A DNA stretch of 64,000 nucleotides from Thermodesulforhabdaceae bacterium (GCA_037482015.1 JBBFKT010000007.1:1-64000), one strand, 5' to 3'; positions 54,757 to 63,181 are shown, counted from the first letter of the stretch. The notes: generated from the sequence alone by a model not told the origin. Made by a program: numbers and translations.

Positions 54757-54787
54757 AAGCCCCGGCATTTAAAACGCCAGGGCTTTT
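54757..54787 (-). terminator. Hairpin between the oxygen-defence and exporter operons
   Basis: AAGCCCCGGC and GCCAGGGCTT pair around about 9 bases. On the minus strand it lies 25 bases after the last gene of the oxygen-defence operon. The T-run is on the plus side only, so it is a weak terminator for the minus transcript. Confidence 0.45.
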
Positions 54788-54812
54788 CATAGTGATTTGC
54801 TAGGCAATCAAG

Positions 54813-54998
54813 TTATTTTGAATACAATGAGCATTTGGTGAAATCAACAGGTTTCCCACATTTAGAACACTTGCGAGGCTTATCAAATTCGTCCGAAAAG
54901 ATTTCTATCTCCTCATCGCATTCCGGACATCGGCATAAAAAAGATTGAAGATTTTTAAATTGTTCAAAGCCAGGGCAATGTTTTGGGGTTGTTGTCAT
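54813..54998 (-). CDS. Small double zinc-ribbon protein
   Basis: A 61-aa protein with two CxxC pairs (CRCPEC and CSKCGKPVDFTKC) and an acidic middle (EEIEIFSDEF), giving a rubredoxin- or zinc-ribbon-like knuckle. AAAGGAG lies 7 bases before the ATG. It is the last gene of the minus-strand operon that begins with tpx. It is probably a metal-binding electron carrier or an assembly factor; no function is known to me. Confidence 0.75.
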   Translation of the reverse strand: MTTTPKHCPGFEQFKNLQSFLCRCPECDEEIEIFSDEFDKPRKCSKCGKPVDFTKCSLYSK

Positions 54999-55012
54999 AG
55001 CTCTACTCCTTT

Positions 55013-55456
55013 TTAACTCATGACCTTCTTGGCTATTTCTTTACCATAGGCTTGAGCCATCTGTATTCCACCACCAAGGTCTGCTGATTTTAGTCGCAAA
55101 CCATCACTAACCATGTTCATCTTAAGCACGTGGAGCATGGTGTTATAGATTCGATCGATAGCCTCACCGCTCCAGCCAAAAGCACCAAAAGCGCCGCCAA
55201 CTTTTCCCTCAACGCCGATGGACTCGAGTTTGAAAAGAAGCGTCTTTATAGACTGAACCATTTCTCCATGATAGGTGGGAGAACCGATAACTATAGCATC
55301 ATATTCCTTAGGATTATCCTTTTCAGGATCAAAATCATTAACGTTAACAACTTTCGCCTCAACACCGCCAAATCTGATACCTTCTGCTATGAGTTCAGCA
55401 ATCCTTTGAGTCTGGTTAGTTCTGGTTGCGTAAATAATAAGAGCTTTCTTGCTCAT
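55013..55456 (-). CDS. Flavodoxin-domain protein
   Basis: A 147-aa flavodoxin-fold protein with the FMN phosphate loop YATRTNQTQRIAELI and the isoalloxazine loops GSPTYHGEM and FGAFGWSGEAIDRI. The sequence resembles the flavodoxin half of flavodiiron proteins more than classical flavodoxin. It would donate electrons inside the cell. AGGAG is present before the ATG, and the gene stops 14 bases before the next small gene. Its position in the operon suggests that it feeds reducing power to desulfoferrodoxin or the ferritin-like protein. Confidence 0.88.
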   Translation of the reverse strand: MSKKALIIYATRTNQTQRIAELIAEGIRFGGVEAKVVNVNDFDPEKDNPKEYDAIVIGSPTYHGEMVQSIKTLLFKLESIGVEGKVGGAFGAFGWSGEAIDRIYNTMLHVLKMNMVSDGLRLKSADLGGGIQMAQAYGKEIAKKVMS

Positions 55457-55459
55457 GAT

Positions 55460-55651
55460 TTATTTCTCCTCTACTTCCTCGACATGTTCGACCTTAGCGG
55501 CGTGCTTTGTGCCACACATAGGGCAAAGAACTTCAATTTCCTCCTCGGGTCCTATGTATTTTTCTCGCAGTTTTTCGGGACCTAAAAAGCTCACATCCCC
55601 ACAGGCACACTGCGGACACTGCCCTCTTACTTTGTAACGTTTCTTGCTCAT
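55460..55651 (-). CDS. Small zinc-ribbon protein
   Basis: A 63-aa protein with CPQCAC and CPMCGTKH Cys pairs about 33 residues apart, a basic start (MSKKRYKVRG) and an acidic Glu/Val tail (VEHVEEVEEK). The Cys layout fits one zinc or iron site of the rubredoxin/zinc-ribbon kind. GGAGGTGG precedes the ATG, and the stop is 3 bases from the flavodoxin-domain ATG, so the two are coupled. The family is not recognised. Confidence 0.78.
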   Translation of the reverse strand: MSKKRYKVRGQCPQCACGDVSFLGPEKLREKYIGPEEEIEVLCPMCGTKHAAKVEHVEEVEEK

Positions 55652-55681
55652 GTAACCACCTCCTTTAGTTTTTGCGTAAAT

Positions 55682-56215
55682 TCAGGCTCCATCGAGCCCT
55701 CCTCGACCTTTTTCCATCAACCATCCCTGAGGATCTTCGTAATAAAACTTCAAATCAGCGAGCAGTCTCAGATGTTCTTTCTCTTCGGCAATGAATGCCT
55801 CTATAAAGTTTTTCTCATCTTCGTCCTGAGCAATTTCAAGCTGTTTTTTGAACAGAGCTATGGCCTTTTCCTCAAGTTCACGACCAGTATCTAAAGGAAG
55901 CTTCACGGATCCACACTCAATATTGCCGGCCTTTTTGTGATGCTGTCGAACTTTTTGAAGAATCGCATCAGCAATCGAAACACGTTCCGGGATATAGCGA
56001 CAGGCACTGCTCCACTGATTGGTTTTGGAGAGTTCTTCCTGAGCAGACTTCAGCCTCTCAATATCGCGAATTTCGGCTTCTTTAAGAACTTCAAGAATGT
56101 CGCGACCAACGGAATCATCACATTTCTTAGCCCAATCTTCATAAAATTTTGCCTTTTTTTCTTTAAGCTCCAGAATATCGCAGAAAAAACTCTCTAAATG
56201 TTGTTTAAGACTCAT
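55682..56215 (-). CDS. Ferritin-like protein of the oxygen-defence operon
   Basis: A 177-aa helical protein. Four-helix ferritin-like signatures are KEKKAKFYEDWAKKC, EAEIRDIERL, ELEEKAIALFKKQL and FIAEEKEHLRLLAD, with paired Glu and Glu-x-x-His as in rubrerythrin-type di-iron sites. The C-terminus (KFYYEDPQGWLMEKGRGG) is typical of these proteins. It likely reduces peroxide or stores iron. The ATG at 56215 has AGGAGA upstream; the longer frame adds 15 residues without a ribosome binding site. Confidence 0.84.
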   Translation of the reverse strand: MSLKQHLESFFCDILELKEKKAKFYEDWAKKCDDSVGRDILEVLKEAEIRDIERLKSAQEELSKTNQWSSACRYIPERVSIADAILQKVRQHHKKAGNIECGSVKLPLDTGRELEEKAIALFKKQLEIAQDEDEKNFIEAFIAEEKEHLRLLADLKFYYEDPQGWLMEKGRGGLDGA

Positions 56216-56291
56216 TGCTTTACTCTCCTGATCAGATTCCCTGCAGGAAGCTTTCTGCATAAACTTCCTGCAGGGTAAAATTCAAAGGGTG

Positions 56292-56828
56292 TTAATCTTT
56301 AGATGGTCTGAGATTTACTATGGTGGTTCCAGGAGGAAGGGTGAATGTCCGCTGAGCCAGTTCGCGATCTAACATAAAAAGGCCATGGCTACCTTCTACA
56401 AACCGAACCTTATTGAGGACATCGGCGGCACTGGCTTCTTCTTCAACCTGTTCAGCCACAAACCACTGAAGGAAATTATTGGTAGCGTGGTCTTTTTCTT
56501 CAATAGCCTGATCTACAAGTCTGTGGATCCGTTCTGTAACATGTCGCTCATGTTCAGCCACATGCTCAAAAACGGCTGTAACTGACTGCCATTCAGTTGG
56601 AGGACCATCAATAGGCTGAAGATCAACCTTAGCTCCTCGCTCGTTGATATACGAATAAAACTTCATCGCATGGGAAAGTTCTTCCAGAGCCTGCACCTCC
56701 ATCCATCGGGCGAATCCCTCAAGTCCTTTGCTTTTTAAGTAAGTTGCCATGGAGAGGTAGAGGTAGGAAGAATACAATTCCCATTTAACTTGATCGTTAA
56801 GGGCTTTGGTCATTTTTTCAGAAAGCAT
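56292..56828 (-). CDS. ftnA: Ferritin (FtnA-type)
   Basis: A 178-aa non-heme ferritin that oxidises and stores Fe(II). Ferroxidase-centre residues are visible in [35 protein letters not shown] and [17 protein letters not shown], and [20 protein letters not shown] is the FtnA opening. Length is standard (about 170). GAGGTG precedes the ATG, 4 bases after the desulfoferrodoxin stop, which shows co-transcription. Storing iron next to superoxide reductase limits Fenton chemistry. Confidence 0.93.
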   Translation of the reverse strand: MLSEKMTKALNDQVKWELYSSYLYLSMATYLKSKGLEGFARWMEVQALEELSHAMKFYSYINERGAKVDLQPIDGPPTEWQSVTAVFEHVAEHERHVTERIHRLVDQAIEEKDHATNNFLQWFVAEQVEEEASAADVLNKVRFVEGSHGLFMLDRELAQRTFTLPPGTTIVNLRPSKD

Positions 56829-56832
56829 CGTA

Positions 56833-57216
56833 TCACACCTCGGCTTTCCAGAGTCCGTGGAGGTTGCAATATTCTCTCAAGGTATATTTCCCCGGTGGCA
56901 AACAAAAGACCGCTTCTGGAGCATCGCCGGGTTTAAGAAATTGTTTATAAGCCTTGCCTTGTTCATCAATCACTTCGATCCACTCAATATAGTGCTTTTC
57001 TTCCATCGGATGAGCTACACTTCCGACTTTGACCTTGAGCCCTTCCGTTACCTGTTCAGCAACCGGCACATGCTTTTCCTTTGAGGCATCCACGGTGTTC
57101 TCAACAAACAGCTTCATGGGCTGTCCGCAGCAAACCAGTTCACCTTTGCCACCGTGTAACACTTCAACGATGTTCCCGCAAACTTCACATTTGTAAACCT
57201 GGAGCTTCTCTGCCAT
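56833..57216 (-). CDS. dfx: Desulfoferrodoxin (superoxide reductase)
   Basis: A 127-aa cytoplasmic 2Fe superoxide reductase. The N-terminal desulforedoxin domain has [11 protein letters not shown] and ELVCCGQPM for the first iron. The catalytic centre has its His and Cys ligands in [23 protein letters not shown] and [14 protein letters not shown], and the Glu-Lys-His-Val loop is conserved. It reduces superoxide to peroxide without producing oxygen. Clustered downstream of tpx, it supplies the peroxide that Tpx removes. Confidence 0.96.
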   Translation of the reverse strand: MAEKLQVYKCEVCGNIVEVLHGGKGELVCCGQPMKLFVENTVDASKEKHVPVAEQVTEGLKVKVGSVAHPMEEKHYIEWIEVIDEQGKAYKQFLKPGDAPEAVFCLPPGKYTLREYCNLHGLWKAEV

Positions 57217-57247
57217 TTTTTACCTCCTTATTTTTCAGTGGTTCTAA

Positions 57248-57766
57248 TTAGACACAGGCTCTGGCAGCCGCCAAAGCTGCTTCATAATTTGGTTCGTGAC
57301 TGACTTCTGGAACGAGTTCTCTGTATTTTATAATCCCATCACGCGAGATTACGAATACAGCACGAGCAAGGAGTCTCAAATCTTTTATAAGCACGCCGTA
57401 ATTTTTGCCAAAAGAAGCAGAACGATGGTCAGAAAGGGTTATCACCTGAGCCGATTCAGGATCAATACCTGCTGCTCCACACCATCTCTTTTGGGCAAAA
57501 GGAAGGTCCATGCTGATGATTAGAACTTTAACATCCTTTCCTAGTTTGGTAACTTCTTCATTGAATTTTCGTCCCTCGATATCACAAACGGGCGTATCAA
57601 GTGATGGAACGGATGCAATAACCAGGACTTGTCCAAGAAAATTATCAAGGCTAACCGATGATAAATCCGTTTTAACCACTTCGAAATTTGGTGCTTTTTG
57701 TCCCACATCCACCGGTGTTCCCTCTAACTCAAAAGGTGCTCCTCTAACCGTAACAACAAATCCCAT
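57248..57766 (-). CDS. tpx: Thiol peroxidase
   Basis: A 172-aa atypical 2-Cys peroxiredoxin. The peroxidatic Cys is in VPSLDTPVCDIEGRKFNEE and the resolving Cys in FAQKRWCGAAG, the Tpx arrangement. It reduces hydrogen and lipid peroxides using thioredoxin- or glutaredoxin-like donors. The ATG at 57766 has GGGAGG 6 bases before it; a longer frame adds 16 unlikely residues. It is the first gene of the seven-gene oxygen-defence operon and has a 340-bp divergent upstream region shared with the TRAP genes. Confidence 0.94.
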   Translation of the reverse strand: MGFVVTVRGAPFELEGTPVDVGQKAPNFEVVKTDLSSVSLDNFLGQVLVIASVPSLDTPVCDIEGRKFNEEVTKLGKDVKVLIISMDLPFAQKRWCGAAGIDPESAQVITLSDHRSASFGKNYGVLIKDLRLLARAVFVISRDGIIKYRELVPEVSHEPNYEAALAAARACV

Positions 57767-57907
57767 TGTTTCCTCCCTTTTCTGATTTAACCAAACCGAT
57801 TTTTCCCTCAGCAATTTTTAACTAAAAATAATTTTCATGTAGGAATTTTCAAGTCATTGTGAAGAGATTAGCAAAATGACCACGACTTTAACAGCACAAC
57901 AAAAACC

Positions 57908-57972
57908 TTGACAAAATCCGGGATGAAATGTTAAGTATTGTTTTGTAAAATAATGTTTCATTTAGTAAAACA
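57908..57972 (+). promoter_or_regulatory. Promoter with a palindromic operator ahead of the TRAP genes
   Basis: TTGACA (57908-57913) and TTAAGT (57931-57936) are 17 bases apart. Just past the -10, TGTTTTGTAAA (57939-57949) and TTTAGTAAAACA (57961-57972) are near-inverted repeats across the expected transcription start, a typical place for a repressor. The translation start used here is about 170 bases after the -10. Confidence 0.5.
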
Positions 57973-58111
57973 CCAAATCAGATTAATTGTCGTTCGATCT
58001 TCGCTCTTTGGCTTTATCTTTCTCAAGTTTTCATTTCTCTGCAAGGTCAATTTTCAAAAGCTCTCCACTAGCTGGTTCTCAATGGCTGACATGCAGAAGG
58101 AGGGAAAACAC

Positions 58112-60262
58112 ATGGACTTTGATTCAGGGCTTGAAATCCAAACTAAGGGCTTCGGACGAGTTATCTGGAAGATTTTAACCACTGTGCTGGTTTTAGCAAG
58201 TATCTACAGCATTTATGTTGTAATTCATCCGCATACGCCCTTATCAAAACTACGAATTTCTGTTCTGGACATTACTCAACTTCAGAGAGCTACTCACGTT
58301 TTTCTTTTGCTTATCTCTGGTTTCCTGCTTTCATCACTCCACCCTTATCCTTCGCCCCCTTCTGCAGGAACGTTTATTTTTTTATTATTCGCTCTAGTTC
58401 CCATAGCGGCTCTATATAAACTAAAGATCTCTTTTACAATCAAGATTATGTGCCTCTTAATATGGCTATTAATCATGATGCCTTTGTTTTTTCCAAAATC
58501 TAGAAGGGGTATCGATTTCCTGGTAGCGACCCTTATGATCATTCCATATATCTATGAAATTAAGATGTTCGAAGATCTAATAATGAGAGCCATGTTTCCA
58601 GAACCCCTGGATATTTTTATGTCCTTTACAATGTTTATAGGGCTCTTAGGATTGGTATATAGATTAACCGGTCCGGTGCTTCCCTGTTTGGTGCTTTTCT
58701 TTCTCTTTTACAATCTTTATGGAGAAATCTTCCCCAAAATACTTTCCCATCCCCCTTTTGATTTCGATCTCCTGCTAGGAAAAATCTACTGTGAGACAGA
58801 AGCTGGTCTTTTTGGACTTATTACAGGTGTATCTTCCAAATACCTCGTTTACTTCACTATACTTGGTGGCATAGTTGGAGCTCTTAGAATTGGTCGTCTA
58901 ATTGCTAATCTTGCGTCTGTAGTGGTAGGTAAAGGGCGGGATGCTCCAGGTAAAGTAACAATTGTAGCCAGTATATTTATGGGAATGTTCAGTGGATCCG
59001 GTGCTGCAGATACTCAATTCGTAAGCACTATAGCAAAGCCTCTGTATGAGCAAGCTGGTTATAACAAACATATTGCTGCAGGAATTTCCGCTACAGCGGG
59101 CACCATAGCTATGGTAACGCCCCCAGTGCTAGGATCAATGGCATTCATCATGGTAGAAATTCTTTCCATTCCTTATTCCTGGGTATGCATCATGGCTTTA
59201 GGTCCTATGATTTTATACCTCGTGGCCATCTGGAGCTATAACCGCTATTATGCAATCTGCCAAAACCTAAAAATGATAGAAACAGGAGAAACTCTAACTT
59301 ACAAATATTTTCTGGGATACATTCATATTTTCTTGCCCATAATTTTGATAATTGTGATGATCTTTTTAGGATACCCGGTAAACATCGGCGTAGTTATAGC
59401 CACCGCAACTTTTATAATTATAGCTTACATCGACAGACGAATTGAACGCCCAAATTTGCAAATAATCATAAACGGTTTAGCCACCGGTTTTCGTGCATTA
59501 TTACCAATAGGCACTGCCGTCGTTGCCGCAAATGTTATTATGACGCTTATGGTAATTACGGGTCTTCCTAGCAAGTTCTCACTTTTGCTTGGTCATATAG
59601 CCGGACAAAACCTTTTTATTGCCACATTATTCGCGGCAACTTTCAGTCTCATTCTGGGCATGGGTGTTCCTCCTACAGCAACATATGTTATAGCTTCATC
59701 CCTTACCGCTCCCGCCATCTGCCAAATAGCCATAGCAAATGGGATCCCTGGAGAAGCCGCTCTTCTTGCAACTCATATGTTTATCATGTATTATGCAATT
59801 CTGGCTGATGTAACTCCTCCAGTGGCACTTTCCGCTTATGCATCTGCTAGCGTCTTTGGAACCCATCCTCTTACTACTGGCGTTTACGCCGCTAGAGTAG
59901 CTATTCCCAAATACATAGTAGGCTTTTCATTCATTCTCTCATTCTATGGAACAGCTCTACTTATTGTGCCCGTATGGAAGGTGAGTTCAGGGCAAGAGGC
60001 TTTGATGTTAAGCCTGGGAAGGTTCATATTTGCAATAGGTGGAAGCTGGATTTTGTCTATGGCAACGGCTGGTTACGCTTTCAGACACTTAAACAACAAA
60101 GAACGATGGATACTTGGTATACTTTCTCTCGGACTATTCTGGCCTAGCTGGAGTTTTAATTTAATAGCAGCTATGGGTATAGCTTTATTATTCTTCGCCT
60201 TTAAGAAAACCAAAGGGGGTGAAAGATTGGAACAAACGAGCGAATATGGAAGCAAGGGTTAG
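58112..60262 (+). CDS. TRAP transporter fused permease (DctQM type, TAXI class)
   Basis: A 716-aa inner-membrane protein with about 17-19 hydrophobic segments. The N-terminal third corresponds to the small DctQ-like part, and the rest to the large DctM-like 12-helix part, with SKYLVYFTILGGIVGALRIG, MGMFSGSGAADTQFVSTIAK and ILGMGVPPTATYVIASSLTA as the most conserved stretches. TAXI-type systems typically have this fused permease. Driven by an ion gradient, they import organic acids or amino acids. The ATG at 58112 has AAGGAGGG 7 bases upstream; the longer frame from 57938 runs through the operator palindrome and is unlikely. Its binding protein gene follows 45 bp later. Confidence 0.92.
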   Translation: MDFDSGLEIQTKGFGRVIWKILTTVLVLASIYSIYVVIHPHTPLSKLRISVLDITQLQRATHVFLLLISGFLLSSLHPYPSPPSAGTFIFLLFALVPIAALYKLKISFTIKIMCLLIWLLIMMPLFFPKSRRGIDFLVATLMIIPYIYEIKMFEDLIMRAMFPEPLDIFMSFTMFIGLLGLVYRLTGPVLPCLVLFFLFYNLYGEIFPKILSHPPFDFDLLLGKIYCETEAGLFGLITGVSSKYLVYFTILGGIVGALRIGRLIANLASVVVGKGRDAPGKVTIVASIFMGMFSGSGAADTQFVSTIAKPLYEQAGYNKHIAAGISATAGTIAMVTPPVLGSMAFIMVEILSIPYSWVCIMALGPMILYLVAIWSYNRYYAICQNLKMIETGETLTYKYFLGYIHIFLPIILIIVMIFLGYPVNIGVVIATATFIIIAYIDRRIERPNLQIIINGLATGFRALLPIGTAVVAANVIMTLMVITGLPSKFSLLLGHIAGQNLFIATLFAATFSLILGMGVPPTATYVIASSLTAPAICQIAIANGIPGEAALLATHMFIMYYAILADVTPPVALSAYASASVFGTHPLTTGVYAARVAIPKYIVGFSFILSFYGTALLIVPVWKVSSGQEALMLSLGRFIFAIGGSWILSMATAGYAFRHLNNKERWILGILSLGLFWPSWSFNLIAAMGIALLFFAFKKTKGGERLEQTSEYGSKG

Positions 60263-60307
60263 CCAGGACTCAGGGTAAAAAATGTTGGATAAGCAAAGGA
60301 GGCAGCC

Positions 60308-61318
60308 ATGAAGAAGTTAATGATGTTAATAATGTCAGTTGTCCTGATGGTTGGAGTTACTGTAAACAACCTATCAGCGGAAGAAAAAACGGCTAACATC
60401 ATTATTGCCACTGGTGGACTTGGAGGTGTCTATTATTATTACGGCACAGCTGTATCGGAAATCCTTTCTCAAAAAGGTGGACTCAAAGCAACCGCTATCC
60501 AGACAGCAGCATCTATTGACAACATTCTGCTAATTCAAAAGAAAACTGATCCAAATGCTGGCACATTCTATTGTGGAACCGTTTTACCTGATTCTGCTTA
60601 CCTTGCCTACACGGGAAAGCATGAAAAATTCAAAGATAGTCCGGCAAAGGATCTAAGAGTATTGTGGGCAATGTATCCCAATTTTCTCCACATAGTAACC
60701 ACATCTAATTCTGGCATTAAGTCTCTCGCTGACTTAAAAGGCAAAAGGGTCTCAACGGGAGCACCCAATTCTGGAACTGAAGTTGAAGCCTTTTTGGTAA
60801 TAGAAGCAGCGGGGTTGAGTCCAAAGGATTTTTCAAAGCACGAACGACTTGGAGCAGCTGAATCTGCCGAGGCTCTCGCTGCCGGAACAATTGATGCCTA
60901 TTTCTGGTCAGGAGGACTGCCCACAGCATCGATTACGGAACTTGGCACCACTCTAAGCAGAAAAGGTGCAAAGATGGAATTTATTCCACTAGCTCCAAAT
61001 GATCCTGTCGTTCAAAAGTTGCTACAAGATTATCCGGGGATTATGGAGGCAAACACCATACCAAAGGACGTTTACAACACAGAAAAGGACGTGCCTACCC
61101 TTGCCTTCTGGAACCTCTTCCTCTGCTCAGCATCTCTTCCTCAGGATGTAGCTTACAAAATGACAAAGACTCTGTTCGAAAACATCAAACAGCTACACGA
61201 AGGCGTTAAAGCATCTAAGGACACAACGCCGGAAAATACCGTAAAGTTTATCAAAGGAACAATTCCCTTCCACGATGGAGCCGTAAAATACTTTAAGGAG
61301 ATAGGAGCAATCAAGTAA
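60308..61318 (+). CDS. TAXI-family TRAP transporter solute-binding protein
   Basis: A 336-aa periplasmic binding protein with a signal peptide (hydrophobic core about 5-18, cleavage after LSA). The mature start TANIIIATGGLGGVYYYYGT, followed by LKGKRVSTGAPNSGTEVEA and GTIDAYFWSGGLPTASI, is diagnostic of the TAXI family (TRAP-associated extracytoplasmic immunogenic). It captures the solute (glutamate, 2-oxoglutarate and similar acids are known for relatives) for the fused permease upstream. AAAGGAGG precedes the ATG. Confidence 0.93.
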   Translation: MKKLMMLIMSVVLMVGVTVNNLSAEEKTANIIIATGGLGGVYYYYGTAVSEILSQKGGLKATAIQTAASIDNILLIQKKTDPNAGTFYCGTVLPDSAYLAYTGKHEKFKDSPAKDLRVLWAMYPNFLHIVTTSNSGIKSLADLKGKRVSTGAPNSGTEVEAFLVIEAAGLSPKDFSKHERLGAAESAEALAAGTIDAYFWSGGLPTASITELGTTLSRKGAKMEFIPLAPNDPVVQKLLQDYPGIMEANTIPKDVYNTEKDVPTLAFWNLFLCSASLPQDVAYKMTKTLFENIKQLHEGVKASKDTTPENTVKFIKGTIPFHDGAVKYFKEIGAIK

Positions 61319-61328
61319 TTCTCAAATA

Positions 61329-61357
61329 CAGGCAGAGACAATAAAAGTCTCTGCCTG
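61329..61357 (+). terminator. Strong hairpin after the TAXI binding protein gene
   Basis: CAGGCAGAGAC and GTCTCTGCCTG form a perfect 11-bp stem with a 7-base loop. No T-run follows, so it may stabilise the upstream mRNA rather than stop transcription. Confidence 0.55.
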
Positions 61358-61373
61358 CACACTCCCGATTTAA

Positions 61374-61814
61374 ATGCCCAAATCTCTTTTTAGAAAACCC
61401 TCAGACATATTGCACCATTTTGCGAGAGAGAAATTTCTTTTCGCTATCATGCTCTTGATTTTAACCGCTTTAATTGTAAGACCTGTGCTTTTTACGAGAG
61501 ATGGGAAGGTTGAGCGAGTTGTATGGTTATGGATCTGGAGCAAAATTCAAGTGAGCTTTGTAAACTCCGTAACGGAAAAGATGGTTGAAATCAGTTTCTA
61601 CCCCTTGTGGAAATTTTCTTTCTTTGTTGCCAGAACAGATCCTGAAACGGAAGCCTATTACACTGGTGGTAAATACCGATGGAATGACCTCTTAAGAAAG
61701 GAACACGTTTCATCTTTGAGTTATTGTTCCATAAAAGGCGTTACAATTTGCACTTCAGTGGGCTGCTTTTCAACTGAAGACGGCTGTATTTCTATCAATC
61801 TTTTATGGCCATGA
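61374..61814 (+). CDS. Small membrane-anchored protein next to TRAP genes, DUF1850-like
   Basis: A 146-aa protein with one hydrophobic helix near the N-terminus (about 20-37, REKFLFAIMLLILTALIVRP) and the remainder probably outside the cytoplasm. The segment IQVSFVNSVTEKMVEISFYP resembles the start of DUF1850, a domain encoded beside TAXI-TRAP permeases in many bacteria. Four Cys near the end (YCSIKGVTICTSVGC and later DGC) are unusual. No ribosome binding site is evident before the ATG. It may be an accessory subunit of the transporter; the assignment is tentative. Confidence 0.5.
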   Translation: MPKSLFRKPSDILHHFAREKFLFAIMLLILTALIVRPVLFTRDGKVERVVWLWIWSKIQVSFVNSVTEKMVEISFYPLWKFSFFVARTDPETEAYYTGGKYRWNDLLRKEHVSSLSYCSIKGVTICTSVGCFSTEDGCISINLLWP

Positions 61815-61859
61815 AATAATACCGGTGTTTAAGGTCGTAAAATTTTTCCTTTTTATTTC

Positions 61860-61888
61860 TTGACACAATCCTCTGACAAAGAGTAGAA
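61860..61888 (+). promoter_or_regulatory. Candidate promoter for the riboswitch transcript
   Basis: TTGACA (61860-61865) and GTAGAA (61883-61888) are spaced 17 bases apart. Transcription would start about 20 bases before the cobalamin aptamer. Confidence 0.45.
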
Positions 61889-61911
61889 GAGTAATTGTAA
61901 AGACAACATGA

Positions 61912-62100
61912 AGATACGGCTCAGGTGCTCGTGAGAGCTTAAAAGGGAATCCCGTGAGAATCGGGAGCGGTCCCGCCGCTGTAACCTCTAGTTACTCACC
62001 CAAGTAAAGGGGGGTAAAGCTCTTAGCAAATTAAGCCACTGTCCAGCAAAGGATGGGAAGGCTGCTGAGAGTATGGAGGAAGCCAGAAGACCTGCCTGAG
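61912..62100 (+). promoter_or_regulatory. Cobalamin (B12) riboswitch
   Basis: The conserved aptamer blocks are present: CAGGTGCTCG, then AAAAGGGAAT, GAGAATCGGGAGCGGTCCCG, CCGCTGTAACC, GCCACTGTCCAGCAAAGGAT with GGGAAGGC, and finally the B12 box AGCCAGAAGACCTGCC (62081-62096). It controls the CbiK-type cobaltochelatase gene downstream. The terminator at 62170-62203 is the likely expression platform. Confidence 0.95.
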
Positions 62101-62169
62101 GCTGAAAGGGCTTTCGCACGGACGATGCGATATGGTGCCCTCTGGTGGATGAAGAAAACAGGGTGCAAT

Positions 62170-62203
62170 CCCCAGAGTCTTGAAAGGCTCTGGGGTTTTT
62201 TAT
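62170..62203 (+). terminator. Riboswitch-controlled terminator
   Basis: CCCCAGAGTCTT pairs with AGGCTCTGGGG around a short loop and is followed by TTTTTT. It lies about 70 bases after the B12 box, as expected for an attenuator that closes the gene when cobalamin is plentiful. Confidence 0.9.
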
Positions 62204-62241
62204 TATGCACCGTCCCTCCTCATCATTTCACAAACCTTAAC

Positions 62242-62269
62242 CCCCGGAATGTCCCCCAGCATTCCGGGG
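62242..62269 (+). promoter_or_regulatory. Second hairpin before the chelatase ribosome binding site
   Basis: CCCCGGAATG and CATTCCGGGG form a perfect 10-bp stem with an 8-base loop, ending 11 bases before AAGGAGG. It has no T-run. It may shape ribosome access or be independent of the riboswitch. Confidence 0.6.
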
Positions 62270-62293
62270 CATCACAAAAAAGGAGGTTAAAAG

Positions 62294-63181
62294 ATGTTCA
62301 AAAAAATTGCAATACTTTGTGTGATTTTGCTTTTCACAGCCATTTTTTCAACGGAGGCTCACAGTATGAAAGCATCTAAAGAAGAAAACAAAAAAGCTAT
62401 ACTTCTGGTCACTTTTGGAACCAGTATCCCTGAAGCTCAAAAAGCCTTCGATAACATAGACGCCATGGCTAAAAAAGCTTTTCCAGATATCCCTATTCGC
62501 TGGGCTTACACATCCAAAACCATTCGAGCTAAATTAGCCAAACAGGGGAAACAACTCGATTCCCCAGAACTTGCTTTAGCAAAGCTCATGGAAGAAGGTT
62601 ACACTCATGTAGCCGTCCTTTCTCTTCACGTCATCCCTGGTGAAGAATTCCACACCCTTAACCATAACGCCTCACTTTTTGCTCTAATGGATGGCGGATT
62701 CAAAAATATAGTAGTGGGTCAGCCACTTTTATCATCTTACGATGACCTTGAACGAACCGCTGACATAATGCTAAAGACTCTTCCCCAAACAAGAAAACCT
62801 CAGGATGCCGTGTTATTCATGGGACACGGAAGCGGAAAACATCCAGCCGACAGCATATACGTTGCCATGAACGCCATTCTCAACAAAAAAGACTCTTACG
62901 CATATCTTGCAACTGTAGATGGTCATCCCACTCTTGACGACATCATACCTGAACTAACGGCAAAAAAAGTGAAAAAAGTTTTCCTTGTGCCCTTTATGAC
63001 GGTGGCGGGTGATCACGCCAGAAATGACATGGCGGGAGATTCTCCTGAAAGCTGGAAATCTATTTTAAATTCAAAGGGTTTCTCCTGTGAACCCATATTG
63101 AAAGGCATGGCGGAATATCCTGAAATTGTTAACATATGGCTCGACCACCTTAAAGAGGCTCTTGAGCGCCTTGAGAAATAG
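62294..63181 (+). CDS. cbiK: Anaerobic cobaltochelatase, CbiK type, with signal peptide
   Basis: A 295-aa chelatase that inserts Co2+ into sirohydrochlorin. An N-terminal signal peptide (KKIAILCVILLFTAIFSTEA, cleavage near AHS) places it in the periplasm, as for CbiK-P of Desulfovibrio vulgaris. Class II chelatase motifs follow: LLVTFGTSIPEAQKAFDNI, SLHVIPGEEFHTLNH with a catalytic His, LFMGHGSGKHPADSIY and ATVDGHPTLDDI with the second His. The cobalamin riboswitch upstream and AAGGAGG before the ATG support the role. A periplasmic chelatase cannot feed the cytoplasmic B12 pathway in an obvious way, and in Desulfovibrio a heme or iron transport role has been proposed. Confidence 0.94.
   Translation: MFKKIAILCVILLFTAIFSTEAHSMKASKEENKKAILLVTFGTSIPEAQKAFDNIDAMAKKAFPDIPIRWAYTSKTIRAKLAKQGKQLDSPELALAKLMEEGYTHVAVLSLHVIPGEEFHTLNHNASLFALMDGGFKNIVVGQPLLSSYDDLERTADIMLKTLPQTRKPQDAVLFMGHGSGKHPADSIYVAMNAILNKKDSYAYLATVDGHPTLDDIIPELTAKKVKKVFLVPFMTVAGDHARNDMAGDSPESWKSILNSKGFSCEPILKGMAEYPEIVNIWLDHLKEALERLEK

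Noticed and set aside
57938-58111. 58-codon N-terminal extension of the TRAP permease
   Set aside because: It covers the promoter/operator region, and a strong ribosome binding site stands directly before the ATG at 58112.
62053-62379. 108-codon plus-strand frame through the riboswitch
   Set aside because: It overlaps the conserved cobalamin aptamer, its terminator and the start of cbiK in another frame.
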